From an uncultured Acetatifactor sp. (GTDB taxonomy: Bacteria; Bacillota; Clostridia; Lachnospirales; Lachnospiraceae): 64,000 bases of DNA. The DNA lies in contig CAJUFO010000009.1 in the NCBI GenBank assembly GCA_910585615.1, forward strand, positions 22,235 through 86,234. Direction: 5' to 3'. Below are positions 43,238-52,188 of the stretch, in pieces. Every line of letters begins with the position of its first letter. The stretch's first letter is position 1. The notes under the pieces are model-generated. The model was not told the DNA's origin. It saw only the letters and a program-made list of their open reading frames with translations, and made no database searches. Both the position numbers and the translations under genes were made by a program.

Positions 43238-44135
43238 GAGAGCCTCCTAAAAAGATTCGTTCCGTTTTTTTCACGCTGAACCAGGCGCCGAGCAGCAATC
43301 CGAGATTGATGATTCCGAAAACCATGTGCGATTGCAGAATGCTGGGAAAGTCTCCGTATCCGAATCTGTGCATCGCATAGGTGGCATGGTTTAAGGGCGA
43401 AACCCATGCCGCAATCACATTTGCCACGTATCTTACCTCCTCCGGCATATGAAGCAGAGCTGTCAGCTTATCCGGATTCAGCAAATATGCGTACAGGCTG
43501 ACAACGATCACCGCGACGATACCTGCTTTTTTTCCGGATATCAGTGAAAAAATAAGGTTGAGCAGCGTCAAAAACAAAATATATTGTGCCATCAGGAAAA
43601 ATATCGTTGCGGCACAATCATATGGCGTTGTCAATTTTATTGTTTTCCTTACGACTGTAAGCGCCACCTCGAAATTTTCCGGTGCAAAGCTGAGAATCGT
43701 CGCCGTATCGCTCCATTGGTCGCTCCAAATGACATTGCCGCCGCGCAGGGCGAGAAGCATCGACGAGCCCAAAAGGAACATGGTATAGGCAAAGCTTATG
43801 AGGACAGACGTCAGGACCTGTCCCAGAAGCCAATCTGCCTTGCCTTTCCTGAAAATCAGATAACAGGCAGGCGTATCCAAACGCGGAATCTGGAAAAGAA
43901 ACAGCAATATTGCCAGCGAGACGAACAGGATGCTGTCGGAATCCGCAAAGCACCATATGAACAGCTCAAAGATCTGGATATCGGTATGGAACAGCACCGA
44001 GCACTCCATGATTCGCTGCATCAGAAAATAGCATAGGCAGAACCCTAACAGAAAGCCGCAAAAAACGCGTGGATTTTTCCGCATGCTGTATAAATTCCAT
44101 TGGGCGCAGCTACAGATCCGATCCGCCTTACACAT
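43230..44135 (-). CDS. ABC transporter permease-like membrane protein 1
   Basis: 301 residues with about six membrane segments (first at 22-40, others near 65-85, 105-130, 178-200, 205-222, 270-290) and large loops. No specific permease family was recognised, but the topology and the tight overlaps with the ATPase gene (8 bp) and with permease 2 (8 bp) make it a subunit of the same exporter. It begins MCKADRICSCAQWNLYSMRK, a common start for ABC-2-type permeases (cytoplasmic helix then membrane). Confidence 0.78.
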   Translation of the reverse strand: MCKADRICSCAQWNLYSMRKNPRVFCGFLLGFCLCYFLMQRIMECSVLFHTDIQIFELFIWCFADSDSILFVSLAILLFLFQIPRLDTPACYLIFRKGKADWLLGQVLTSVLISFAYTMFLLGSSMLLALRGGNVIWSDQWSDTATILSFAPENFEVALTVVRKTIKLTTPYDCAATIFFLMAQYILFLTLLNLIFSLISGKKAGIVAVIVVSLYAYLLNPDKLTALLHMPEEVRYVANVIAAWVSPLNHATYAMHRFGYGDFPSILQSHMVFGIINLGLLLGAWFSVKKTERIFLGGSHD

Positions 44136-44826
44136 AGTTTCGTACCTCCCATGTCGTCAACAGCAGTGAAAGCGCCGTCAGCACTAAAAAAGACAGGATT
44201 GCAAAAGGTATCGCAAATCCCTCAGCGGATAACCACATCATCGGATCCATATATGTGGCGTCAAAGAAAAAGCGCCAGCGAAACATGGAAAGCGCAAAAA
44301 CAAATACAACTGGAATCGCATAAGCGGATACAATGTCTTTTGTCAAAAGCGCGCTGATGTTTCCCGACATGGCAAAGCAGGACGCAACCAGCAGCCGCTG
44401 TGCCACAAGAGGCGCCGGAGCCAGGACAGGGAAGCCCGCTGCCCATGATATGATACCGCCAAATAACATGACGCCCGCAAATTGCGATAACAGGGCAGAC
44501 AATAGGATCGCCGTAATCTTGCTGAGCACATAGCGTCCGTATCCGCAGTAAAAAACCGCGTATCTTGCCGCGCCGGTGCCCATTTCCTTACATACGCTCG
44601 CGGAACAGGGCAGGACCGAAAGCAGCGGAAGCGATAGAAGGTTTCCCTTTCCGCTTAAAATCTCCGTCATCATGCGGACGATTTCCTCTTTTTCACCGTA
44701 TCGCAGCAAATCCACATCCGCACCCAGATCAAGCCAAAGCAGGAACGCCGTAAACGCGCCGGAAAGGTAGAACCATTTATTTCTCCACAGCCGGATGCTG
44801 TCCGAAAAGATCGCCCTCATATTCAA
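44128..44826 (-). CDS. ABC transporter permease-like membrane protein 2
   Basis: 232 residues with about six membrane segments in an ABC-2-like order: a short cytoplasmic start MNMRAIFSDSIRLWRNKWFY, first helix, a loop, then paired helices to the C-terminus. It overlaps both neighbours (lipoprotein gene by 4 bp, permease 1 by 8 bp). It probably pairs with permease 1 to form a heterodimeric channel. The substrate is unknown. Confidence 0.75.
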   Translation of the reverse strand: MNMRAIFSDSIRLWRNKWFYLSGAFTAFLLWLDLGADVDLLRYGEKEEIVRMMTEILSGKGNLLSLPLLSVLPCSASVCKEMGTGAARYAVFYCGYGRYVLSKITAILLSALLSQFAGVMLFGGIISWAAGFPVLAPAPLVAQRLLVASCFAMSGNISALLTKDIVSAYAIPVVFVFALSMFRWRFFFDATYMDPMMWLSAEGFAIPFAILSFLVLTALSLLLTTWEVRNYV

Positions 44827-46034
44827 TACCCCATATCGCGGTCTATAACGGTTCCGTCTATCGCGTTGATTGTAAATACAGGATCGTCAAAGGTTTCCGG
44901 ATAGTACGTGGCGTTTTCATAAACAGGCCAATGTACCCCGTAAAAATCCCACACCGGAAGATAGCGATAGCCTCCAATGCTCTCCGACTGTTTCACCGCC
45001 ATATAGCCAAAACGAATCTCTCTGATATCCATTACATTCTCCACCAAGTTGTCGTAAATTTCCAGGTGCTTGATGCTTAGCATAGATACCTTCTCAAAGA
45101 TATCCCTAATCTCCTGAAAGGAGAGCAATGCGACATTTTCCGCCACGACCTCGCCATTTTGTGTGGGGTCGGAATATCCGAGCCAACAGACTCCGGCATC
45201 ATTTACAGTCAACCAGAGCCTTTCCGTTCCCGACGTATAGCCGGAGCCGTCGCCGACGCCACGGGCAATATCGGCATTTACCGGAATCCCATTGATTTCA
45301 CGGGTGTATTTGAAGGCATAGTACCGCGGACTATTTTCAACCCCCTCCCCATATGCCATCTGTCCATACTGGAAAAGGGTGAAATCGGGCGAAAGGAATT
45401 CCGCCTCCGCATCGGCAAAATAGATTGCTTCTTCCAGGCTTATCGTGCAGCCGTCTGCCATGTTCTCTTCATTTAGCGGTACTATGATGCTGATTTCCGG
45501 ATTTCCAGGGCTATTGGTATATGTCAAAGCAGGCGTGTTTGCAATTTCCCCTGTTTTTTCGTCAAGCCAGAAGCTGACATCTATTTCCCGGTATGCGTCC
45601 CCCTGATCAGATTCTTCGCTGTTTGTAAGCAACATGGAATAAGATTGGATTCCGATTAAATCTTCACCAAATACTTCTTTTGTAAAGCCCTGACCAGAAT
45701 ATGCTTTACCGTTCGTCCCATCGTACCATTCAAAATCACCCGTATGCTGCCTGATAAATGCGCGGATTTCTTCTTCTGAGAATGTAACCGGAATGGCTTC
45801 TATGATATCTGCTCCGTAAACCTCAGGAACGATGATATCCGCATCCACCACGACTTTGCTTTTACCGGACTCCGATACATTTTCAAAGGTATAACGGTCC
45901 GGCACCCCCAGGCGTTCCCCGATCAGCGTATCTCCGGCTGAGCCTTTTGGCGGAGATTCCGCCTCCTTCTCTTTCCCGCACCCACTTAGGACAGCCAAAA
46001 GCAGCATTGTGACGCCAAGTACCTTTTTCCTCAT
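44823..46034 (-). CDS. DUF6034-like lipoprotein of the ABC operon
   Basis: Signal peptide with lipobox LSGC (Cys at about residue 19) and a 403-residue external protein. The segments FTKEVFGEDLIGIQSY, RYYAFKYTREINGIPV and FGYMAVKQSES resemble DUF6034-type lipoproteins linked to ABC exporters and two-component systems in Lachnospiraceae. ATG 46034 is chosen because the signal peptide begins there; the ribosome site is weak. First gene of the operon; a promoter with possible response-regulator sites lies upstream. Confidence 0.7.
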   Translation of the reverse strand: MRKKVLGVTMLLLAVLSGCGKEKEAESPPKGSAGDTLIGERLGVPDRYTFENVSESGKSKVVVDADIIVPEVYGADIIEAIPVTFSEEEIRAFIRQHTGDFEWYDGTNGKAYSGQGFTKEVFGEDLIGIQSYSMLLTNSEESDQGDAYREIDVSFWLDEKTGEIANTPALTYTNSPGNPEISIIVPLNEENMADGCTISLEEAIYFADAEAEFLSPDFTLFQYGQMAYGEGVENSPRYYAFKYTREINGIPVNADIARGVGDGSGYTSGTERLWLTVNDAGVCWLGYSDPTQNGEVVAENVALLSFQEIRDIFEKVSMLSIKHLEIYDNLVENVMDIREIRFGYMAVKQSESIGGYRYLPVWDFYGVHWPVYENATYYPETFDDPVFTINAIDGTVIDRDMGY

Positions 46035-46148
46035 CCTTATATCCCCATTCTTTACACACTTATCACTTCCCATATATATAAACGGCATTTAATTCTTGCC
46101 AGTCGCATAGCACAGCCAGTCATGCCGTTTATCCGGTTTTTGGGCAAG

Positions 46149-46230
46149 ATTTAATCGCTACATATATAGAATAACAACTTGAGCGGACCAAAGTCCTACT
46201 CAAGTTGTATGTAAAGTGTCATCAAGTTGT
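46149..46230 (-). promoter_or_regulatory. candidate promoter of the lipoprotein/ABC operon with ACAACTTGA repeats
   Basis: Minus strand: TTGTTA (46177-46172), 17-bp spacer, TTAAAT (46154-46149). Upstream are two direct copies of ACAACTTGA(T/G) at 46230-46221 and 46208-46199, 22 bp apart, and one inverted copy at 46183-46174; the last two form a perfect 10-bp inverted repeat. Two-turn spacing is typical of OmpR-type response-regulator sites. The first copy lies over the kinase gene's stop. Confidence 0.55.
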
Positions 46231-47646
46231 AATTATCAGCGGCATGGTCTGGGCCATCGCGCTTGCAGTCACTGTAGTGCCCTGCCCGGGTTCACTGGAT
46301 ATGGAGAGCGTCCCTCCGTGCTGTTCACATATTTTCCGACAGATGGCAAGCCCCAGGCCAGCGCCTCCCCTTTTTCTGGAACGCGCCTTGTCCACTCTGT
46401 AAAAGGGTTCCATGATGAGCGGAATCTGTTCCGGGGCAATGCCGCATCCTCTGTCTGAGACGATGAAGCGAACTAGTTTTTCGCTTTCTGTAATCAGGAC
46501 CCTGACCTGCGGATTGTCGTCAGAGGCCCTCAACCCATTCTCCACTAAATTCAATAGCATGCTGAGGAGCAATGCTTTATCGCCATATATGCTCCGGACT
46601 TCACAGGTAATTTCAACCTGGGGCGGGACAAATGCTTTCAGCTCCATCACGAATTCAGATGCATCAAAGCTTGTTTTCTCTATCTGTCCGGGTTCGGATA
46701 ATCCGACAAGCTCCATCATTTTTTGCGCAAGGCGTTCCGTATGCTTTCCGGCGTCATATATTTTCTTCGCGCAATCCTCTCTCTGCGCGTCGCTCAGGGG
46801 CATGCGCATCAGGCTGTCCGCATATCCGATGATAGCCGTCATGGGCGTTTTCATTTCATGGGATAAGGCTCCCAGCAGAAGCTGTCTTTTCTGCAGCTCC
46901 ATATCAAGATGCGTTATTTTCTCTTCAATGGATTCTGACATTTTGTCAAAAGCAGCCGATAAGATACCGATCTCATCATTGCTTTCATGATTCGTCCGTA
47001 AATGGTAATCGCCCTTTGAGATTGATATGGCGTTTTGCGTCAGTTTCTCTATCGGCGACAGGACATACCGTACCAGCAATACCGTAATCATTACCGTGAT
47101 GATACAGCCGAACAGAAGCACGATGACGCATGAAATACGCAATCCGTGAATTTTATTTTCCGTTTCGCTTACGTTCATGCTGATATAGCCTTCAAAAACC
47201 TGATCCGAAAGCCGGAACGGGCAGTAGCCCACGAGCACCGTATCTTTCCCGGCGCGGACGCGCTTTATGATGACATCTGCTTCCCCCTGCGCAGGAGGAG
47301 CGCCTTCCTTAAATACCGTGTATGGATCATAGGGCGACATATCATACAGATACTTTCCATCGAAGACAAGGGAATAATAAATATCTTCTGTCCCTATCAG
47401 ACGCGAATACGTGGAGAAATAATATGCCGCCACGCTCTGCAGGGTGGTATTCTGCATGTCCACGCCCGCTGTACTGCTTGCGGAAGCTACATTTGAGCAA
47501 TAGATGGCAAGCAGTTTTTCCGCATTCTCTTCATCCGCATCCCGCAGAGATTTTTCCTGTATCCGCAAAATAATGAGGAAGCCTCCGCTCATCACCGATA
47601 CCACTACAGCGATGCAGATGGCAATTATTTTTCCTCTCAAACGCAT
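46222..47646 (-). CDS. sensor histidine kinase
   Basis: Membrane-bound kinase of the OmpR-partner class. Two membrane helices (about 8-27 and 170-192) bracket a 140-residue external sensor region; then HAMP (about 193-245), the phospho-acceptor box LSHEMKTPM (His263) and an ATPase domain with NLVENGLRAS (N box), SDRGCGIAPEQ (G1), and RGGAGLGLAIC (G2). 474 residues, all catalytic motifs intact. It starts directly after the regulator's stop codon (TAA-ATG). Its cognate regulator is frameshifted. Confidence 0.93.
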   Translation of the reverse strand: MRLRGKIIAICIAVVVSVMSGGFLIILRIQEKSLRDADEENAEKLLAIYCSNVASASSTAGVDMQNTTLQSVAAYYFSTYSRLIGTEDIYYSLVFDGKYLYDMSPYDPYTVFKEGAPPAQGEADVIIKRVRAGKDTVLVGYCPFRLSDQVFEGYISMNVSETENKIHGLRISCVIVLLFGCIITVMITVLLVRYVLSPIEKLTQNAISISKGDYHLRTNHESNDEIGILSAAFDKMSESIEEKITHLDMELQKRQLLLGALSHEMKTPMTAIIGYADSLMRMPLSDAQREDCAKKIYDAGKHTERLAQKMMELVGLSEPGQIEKTSFDASEFVMELKAFVPPQVEITCEVRSIYGDKALLLSMLLNLVENGLRASDDNPQVRVLITESEKLVRFIVSDRGCGIAPEQIPLIMEPFYRVDKARSRKRGGAGLGLAICRKICEQHGGTLSISSEPGQGTTVTASAMAQTMPLIITT

Positions 47647-48301
47647 TTATCTGACCTCTAATTTGTAGCCGACCCGATGCACGGTTACGATTTTCTCACT
47701 CCAGTTCAATTTTTTGCGCAATATCGCGATGTGGTTATCGACTGTACGCGTCTCGCCGAAATACCGATCCCCCCATACCTCCTGGAGCAGCTGCTCCCTT
47801 GAGAATACCATGTTGGGGTGCCTTACGAGCATAAGCAGAAGAGAATATTCCATGGGCTTCAATTCTACCGGATTTCCGTCCAGCAAGACCATATGCTCCT
47901 TTTCATGAATCGCGACATTGTCCATCCGGTAGACATTTTGGCTGCACTCATTGCGCTTCAGCACGCACCAACAGCTCAAGCACTTCAAAAGGTTTCGTAA
48001 GGTAATCCTCGGCCCCAATCCTCAATCCCTTTACTTTGCTCTGAATGTCGGTTTTTGCCGAGAGATAGATCACCGGAATGCCCTTTGTGCTCATGTGTTC
48101 ATATAATGCAAAGCCGTCTATCTCCGGAAGCATGATGTCAAGTATGGCCAAATCATAGGAGCTCCCATGGATCATCTGCACCGCCTGTTTTCCGTCCTCA
48201 GCCGCATCGCAATGATATCCCGCAACGGAAAGGTTCATGCACAATAAATCCGATATTGATTTATCGTCTTCAACTATTAAGATTCGATATGTCTTTTCCA
48301 T
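47647..48301 (-). pseudogene. OmpR-family response regulator, frameshifted
   Basis: From ATG 48301 the receiver domain is normal (ILIVEDDKSISD, phospho-acceptor LAILDIMLPE with Asp55, YLTKPFE) up to ELLVRAEAQ and TGA at 47948. The winged-helix DNA-binding domain (LKPMEYSLLLMLVRHP, VDNHIAILRKKL) continues in another frame to 47647. Relatives read LVRVEAVLKRN across this point; here GTGCGT is followed directly by GCTGAAGCGC, consistent with loss of 11 bp. As written, the protein lacks its DNA-binding domain. A sequencing error is the alternative. Confidence 0.85.
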
Positions 48302-48327
48302 TCATTATTCCATCGCTTCCTTGCATG

Positions 48328-48356
48328 ATATTGCCTGACTGCGGGTCAGGCAATAT
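48328..48356. repeat. perfect 12-bp inverted repeat at the end of the 72-residue ORF
   Basis: ATATTGCCTGAC (48328-48339) and GTCAGGCAATAT (48345-48356), loop of 5 nt, no T-run. It includes the stop codon of the small ORF and lies 27 bp before the response-regulator ATG. Confidence 0.7.
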
Positions 48357-48564
48357 CTGCAGGGTCTGATTGGAGAGGGCCGATCAGGTACGCTATCTTT
48401 TGATAATATGTTTCCTTACTCATTTCATGGCCTAGCTTGTACTCAATTAGCATTTCCTTCAAGGGCAGTTTTTCAATGATTGTTCTGCTGCGCTCTTTAC
48501 TCATAAAATGAATATATGCATACATCCAGCCTGCCCAATATAACTGCATATGCCCCACTTCCAT
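48346..48564 (-). CDS. small protein of unknown function, possibly N-terminally truncated
   Basis: 72 residues: MEVGHMQLYWAGWMYAYIHF, then MSKERSRTIIEKLPLKEMLI and EYKLGHEMSKETYYQKIAYL. The sequence looks protein-like and soluble, with a mixed helix pattern. Neither possible start (48564, 48549) has a good ribosome site, and the frame is open only eight codons further upstream, so it may be the C-terminal fragment of a longer gene. No family identified. It lies immediately upstream of the frameshifted regulator. Confidence 0.45.
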   Translation of the reverse strand: MEVGHMQLYWAGWMYAYIHFMSKERSRTIIEKLPLKEMLIEYKLGHEMSKETYYQKIAYLIGPLQSDPADIA

Positions 48565-48666
48565 CAGCGCCCGGCAGTCCTGTCCTTATACATGATTTCC
48601 GACAATCTTATTTCCTCCTGCCAAAGGCTACCCATTACCCAGGGCTTCCCCGCCGCCTAAACCAAA

Positions 48667-48706
48667 ATATGCGTATACGCATCCATAAGCATGCGCATAC
48701 GCATAT
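48667..48706 (-). terminator. 16-bp hairpin after tRNA-Arg(ACG)
   Basis: ATATGCGTATACGCAT (48667-48682) pairs with ATGCGCATACGCATAT (48691-48706), one mismatch, loop of 8 nt; on the minus strand TTTTGG follows, so it may terminate the tRNA transcript. Confidence 0.6.
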
Positions 48707-48711
48707 CACAG

Positions 48712-48785
48712 CGTGCGTTAGAGGATTCGAACCCCCGACCTTTTGGTCCGTAGCCAAACGCTCTATCCAGCTGAGCTAAACGCAC
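48712..48785 (-). tRNA. tRNA-Arg (anticodon ACG)
   Basis: Acceptor GTGCGTT/AACGCAC with discriminator G; anticodon stem TTTGG/CCAAA around CTACGGA (ACG, decodes CGN after deamination); T arm GGGGGTTCGAATCCTCT. Confidence 0.94.
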
Positions 48786-48901
48786 ACAATGTCACAGACA
48801 TTATCATCACCTGCAACACTGACTATCATACCCTTTTTGTCCCAATAAGTCAAGTATTATTTTGGAAATTTTTCATTATTTTCTATTATCGTTTTCCCGT
48901 T

Positions 48902-49543
48902 CTATTTATCCTGCTTTTCCGGCACCCCTTCAGCTATCGCTTCCACAACCGCCCCAATCGCCCTCTCCAGCGCCCTGGCAATGGTCCCCAGCTCCATCCC
49001 CGGCGTGCCGGAGGGCTTGTCCACCGTCTGCTCCGTGGCATAGGGCACATGGAGGAATCCGCCCTTCATAGCGGGATAATCCCGCGCGGCCAGGTGCAGC
49101 AGGGAATACAGGATATCGTTGCAGACGAAAGTCCCCGCGCTGTAGGACAGGAACGCCGGAACCCCCGCCTCCCGGATAGCAGCCACCATCCGCTTCACCG
49201 GGACGCTGGAAAAATAAGCCGCAGGGCCGTCCTCCCGCACCGCCTCGTCCACGGGCTGCCTGCCCCCATTGTCCGGAATCCTGGCGTCCCGCAGATTGAT
49301 TGCCACCCGCTCCACCAGGATCCCCGAGCAGCCGCCCGCCTGCCCCACGCACAGCACCGCGTCAGGCAGCTCCCGGCGCACCGCCTCCTCCAGGACTTCC
49401 CCGGCCCGTCCGTATACCGTGGGCAGCTCCACCTTCACGATCTCCGCCCCGGCCACCCAATCCGGCAGCCTGCGCACCGCCTCCAGGGCCGGGTTCATGG
49501 ATTCCCCTCCAAAAGGTTCAAAACCTGTCATCATGATCTTCAT
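48902..49543 (-). CDS. pcp: pyroglutamyl-peptidase I
   Basis: Cysteine peptidase that removes N-terminal pyroglutamate from peptides in the cytoplasm. The start MKIMMTGFEPFGGESMNP, the catalytic Glu region CVGQAGGCSGILVERVA, the nucleophile in SYSAGTFVCN and the His in GGFLHVPYA are all present. 213 residues, the family norm. ATG 49543 has GGAGG 5 bp upstream. Two ATAGTATAATGTG boxes upstream (minus strand) each contain a TATAAT and may be its promoters. Confidence 0.94.
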   Translation of the reverse strand: MKIMMTGFEPFGGESMNPALEAVRRLPDWVAGAEIVKVELPTVYGRAGEVLEEAVRRELPDAVLCVGQAGGCSGILVERVAINLRDARIPDNGGRQPVDEAVREDGPAAYFSSVPVKRMVAAIREAGVPAFLSYSAGTFVCNDILYSLLHLAARDYPAMKGGFLHVPYATEQTVDKPSGTPGMELGTIARALERAIGAVVEAIAEGVPEKQDK

Positions 49544-49584
49544 AACAACCTCCACTTGGTCACATCTTTTGTCATATGATTGGT

Positions 49585-49668
49585 CACATTATACTATGTG
49601 CACAGCATCGCACATAGTAGTTATGCCATTCGGCGTTTCCTGCCAGGAATATGGACACATTATACTAT
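49585..49668 (-). promoter_or_regulatory. tandem TATAAT boxes upstream of pcp, with a small palindrome
   Basis: A 13-bp direct repeat (CACATTATACTAT on plus) occurs at 49585-49597 and 49656-49668; read on the minus strand each contains TATAAT. Between them ACTATGTGC/GCACATAGT (49593-49601 and 49610-49618) is a perfect 9-bp inverted repeat. Confidence 0.45.
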
Positions 49669-49688
49669 ATTTCCCCCAAAATTTCTAT

Positions 49689-49717
49689 TTGCATTTTCCA
49701 CTATCTTTCGATATACT
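49689..49717 (+). promoter_or_regulatory. promoter of the glycogen debranching gene
   Basis: TTGCAT (49689-49694), 17-bp spacer, TATACT (49712-49717), 79 bp before the chosen TTG start. Confidence 0.6.
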
Positions 49718-49796
49718 GTTTCCATGCCGCTTTTTTCGGGGTTCCGGGCTGCCCGGTTCCAATCAGATGTTCCAATCAGATAAAGGAGACAAAACT

Positions 49797-51950
49797 TTGA
49801 ATCTATTTACCCATAAATATGACCCTGCCCTGTATACGTCCCTGACGCCCATGGACGAAATCGAGGGCTTTCCCATCCGTCCCGGCCTCTTTGACGTGCA
49901 CGGGGCCATGGCGCTCTCCGTGGGCGTGAACTTCACCGTCCACACCCATTACGGGACCTCCTGTACCCTGCTCCTCTTCCACCGAGACGCTTCCACCCCT
50001 TATGCGAGGCTGCCCTTTCCGGAGGCCTATAAGATAGGGGATGTGTATTCCATGATCGTCTTCGGGCTGGACATTGAGGATTTCGAGTATGCCTACCAGA
50101 TAGACGGGCCCTATGAGCCGGAGAACGGGCTTCTGTTCAATCCCCATTCCGTGCTCCTGGATCCTTATGCCCGCTTCGTCACCGGCCAGCGGATCTGGGG
50201 CAACCGCAAGAGCGGCTGTTACCACGCCCGTGTCATCAAGGACGGCTTCGACTGGGGCGATGCGCCGCAGTCCACCCGCACCATGAGCGACCTGGTCATC
50301 TATGAGCTCCATGTGCGCGGCTTCACCTACCATCCCTCCTCCGGCGTCTCCTATCCGGGCACCTTCGCGGGCCTGATGGAGAAGATTCCCTATCTGAAGG
50401 AGCTGGGGATCAACGCGGTGGAGCTGATGCCCATCTTCGAATTCGACGAGGCCATCAACGCCAGGGAGGTGGACGGCAAGAAGCTCCTGGACTACTGGGG
50501 CTATAATACGGTGGGCTTCTTTGCCCCCAACACCAACTATATCTCCGATGAGGAAGCCAACAAGGACAATGAGCTGAAGGTGCTGATCAAGGCCCTCCAC
50601 GACAACGGCATAGAAGTGATCCTGGACGTGGTGTTCAACCACACTGCCGAGGGCAACGAGAAGGGGCCCACCTTCTGCTTCAAGGGCTTCGACAACAAGG
50701 TGTACTATATGCTCACGCCGGGCGGCAATTACTATAATTTCAGCGGCTGCGGCAATACCCTGAACTGCAACAACCCCATCGTCCGCCAGTTGATCCTGGA
50801 ATGCCTGCGCTACTGGACGGTGAGCTACCGCATCGACGGCTTCCGCTTCGACCTGGCCAGCATCCTGGGGCGGCATGAGGACGGCTCTCCCCTGAACAAC
50901 CCGCCTCTGCTGGAGCTTCTGGCCACCGACCCTATCCTGCGGAACGTGAAGCTGATCGCGGAGGCCTGGGACGCAGGCGGGCTCTACCAGGTGGGGAAGT
51001 TCCCCGCCAGCAAGCGCTGGGCGGAGTGGAACGGACGCTACCGGGATTCCCTGCGGGCTTATCTGAAGGGAGATTACTGGCACTCCTGGGAGGCCTCCTG
51101 GAGCATCTCCGGCTCCGGCGACCTCTACGGCGGCTTCTATTCCGACAACAACAACAATTACGCGGGCTACAATTCCTGCGTGAACTTCCTCACCTGCCAT
51201 GACGGATTCACGCTGTACGACCTGTATTCCTACAACGAGAAGCACAATGAGGGCAACGGCTGGAGCAATACCGACGGCTCCAATGACAACCGGAGCTGGA
51301 ACTGCGGCATAGAGGGCGATACCGACGATCCGGACGTCCTGCGCCTGCGCTTCCGCATGATCCGCAATGCCTGCGCCGTGCTGATGTGCAGCCGGGGCAC
51401 GCCCATGTTCCTGGCCGGGGACGAATTCGGCAATACCCAGTACGGCAACAACAACGCCTACTGCCAGGACAATGAGATTTCCTGGCTGGACTGGGGCCTG
51501 CTGGACAGGAACCGGGATCTGTTCGAATTCTTCAAGTTCATGATCGCCTACAGGCACAAGCACCCTGTGATCCGGAAAATGCTTCCCGATGCCGTCTGCG
51601 GCATGGAGCCTCTCCTGACCCACAATGTCAACGCGGAGGAGGTGTTCATCCCGGGCGACGCCAGGACGCTGGCCGTGAGCTTCGCAGGCTACGATAAAGC
51701 GACGGAGGCGGACGACCTGGTATATGTGGCAGTGAACCTTCACTGGGAGGACGTGCGGATCACATTGCCCGCCCTGACCCCCAGCCAGGCCTGGTATCTG
51801 AGCGTGAACACCTATGGGGACGAACGGAACCGCTACTGCTACCCGGAAGGGCAGGAGGTACGGATCGAGCATGAGTTCATCATGCGGCCCCGCTCGGTGG
51901 CAGTGTTCACCGGAAGAGACATTATGAAGCAAAAGAATTCCATGGAATAA
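49797..51950 (+). CDS. glgX: glycogen debranching enzyme, isoamylase type (GH13)
   Basis: Hydrolyses alpha-1,6 branches of (limit-dextrin) glycogen. After an N-terminal CBM48-like domain (about 15-130), the GH13 barrel shows ELMPIFEF, VILDVVFNHTAEG, YRIDGFRFDLA (catalytic Asp), LIAEAWDAGG (acid Glu) and NFLTCHDGFTL. 717 residues, normal length. Two starts are possible: TTG 49797 with AAAGGAG at ideal distance (chosen; gives MNLFTHKYDPA) and ATG 49767 without a ribosome site. Followed by a strong terminator. Confidence 0.93.
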   Translation: MNLFTHKYDPALYTSLTPMDEIEGFPIRPGLFDVHGAMALSVGVNFTVHTHYGTSCTLLLFHRDASTPYARLPFPEAYKIGDVYSMIVFGLDIEDFEYAYQIDGPYEPENGLLFNPHSVLLDPYARFVTGQRIWGNRKSGCYHARVIKDGFDWGDAPQSTRTMSDLVIYELHVRGFTYHPSSGVSYPGTFAGLMEKIPYLKELGINAVELMPIFEFDEAINAREVDGKKLLDYWGYNTVGFFAPNTNYISDEEANKDNELKVLIKALHDNGIEVILDVVFNHTAEGNEKGPTFCFKGFDNKVYYMLTPGGNYYNFSGCGNTLNCNNPIVRQLILECLRYWTVSYRIDGFRFDLASILGRHEDGSPLNNPPLLELLATDPILRNVKLIAEAWDAGGLYQVGKFPASKRWAEWNGRYRDSLRAYLKGDYWHSWEASWSISGSGDLYGGFYSDNNNNYAGYNSCVNFLTCHDGFTLYDLYSYNEKHNEGNGWSNTDGSNDNRSWNCGIEGDTDDPDVLRLRFRMIRNACAVLMCSRGTPMFLAGDEFGNTQYGNNNAYCQDNEISWLDWGLLDRNRDLFEFFKFMIAYRHKHPVIRKMLPDAVCGMEPLLTHNVNAEEVFIPGDARTLAVSFAGYDKATEADDLVYVAVNLHWEDVRITLPALTPSQAWYLSVNTYGDERNRYCYPEGQEVRIEHEFIMRPRSVAVFTGRDIMKQKNSME

Positions 51951-51970
51951 GAGAATACCGTGGAATATTT

Positions 51971-52004
51971 CCCCCGGAGCGCAATCTCCTCCGGGGGACT
52001 TTTT
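51971..52004 (+). terminator. terminator of the debranching gene
   Basis: CCCCCGGAG (51971-51979) pairs with CTCCGGGGG (51989-51997), followed by ACTTTTTAT. Confidence 0.85.
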
Positions 52005-52111
52005 ATGTCCGTTTTTTCTGCCAGGCCGTTCCCATATCGGGGCATTCCGAAGCCCAAAATTAAGGCCCAAAAATAAAATTTCCATAACCAGTATAGATTT
52101 TCCGATTTCTG

Positions 52112-52120
52112 TGCTATACT
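52112..52120 (+). promoter_or_regulatory. extended -10 promoter of sufC
   Basis: TG-C-TATACT (52112-52120) is an extended -10; a -35-like TATAGA lies 17 bp upstream but is weak. About 70 bp before the sufC ATG. Confidence 0.5.
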
Positions 52121-52188
52121 GTAAGGCAGAGCCTTTGTATACATAGGCTGCCTGCGGACGGGATGTCCCCAGGCAAAGGAGGACACAT

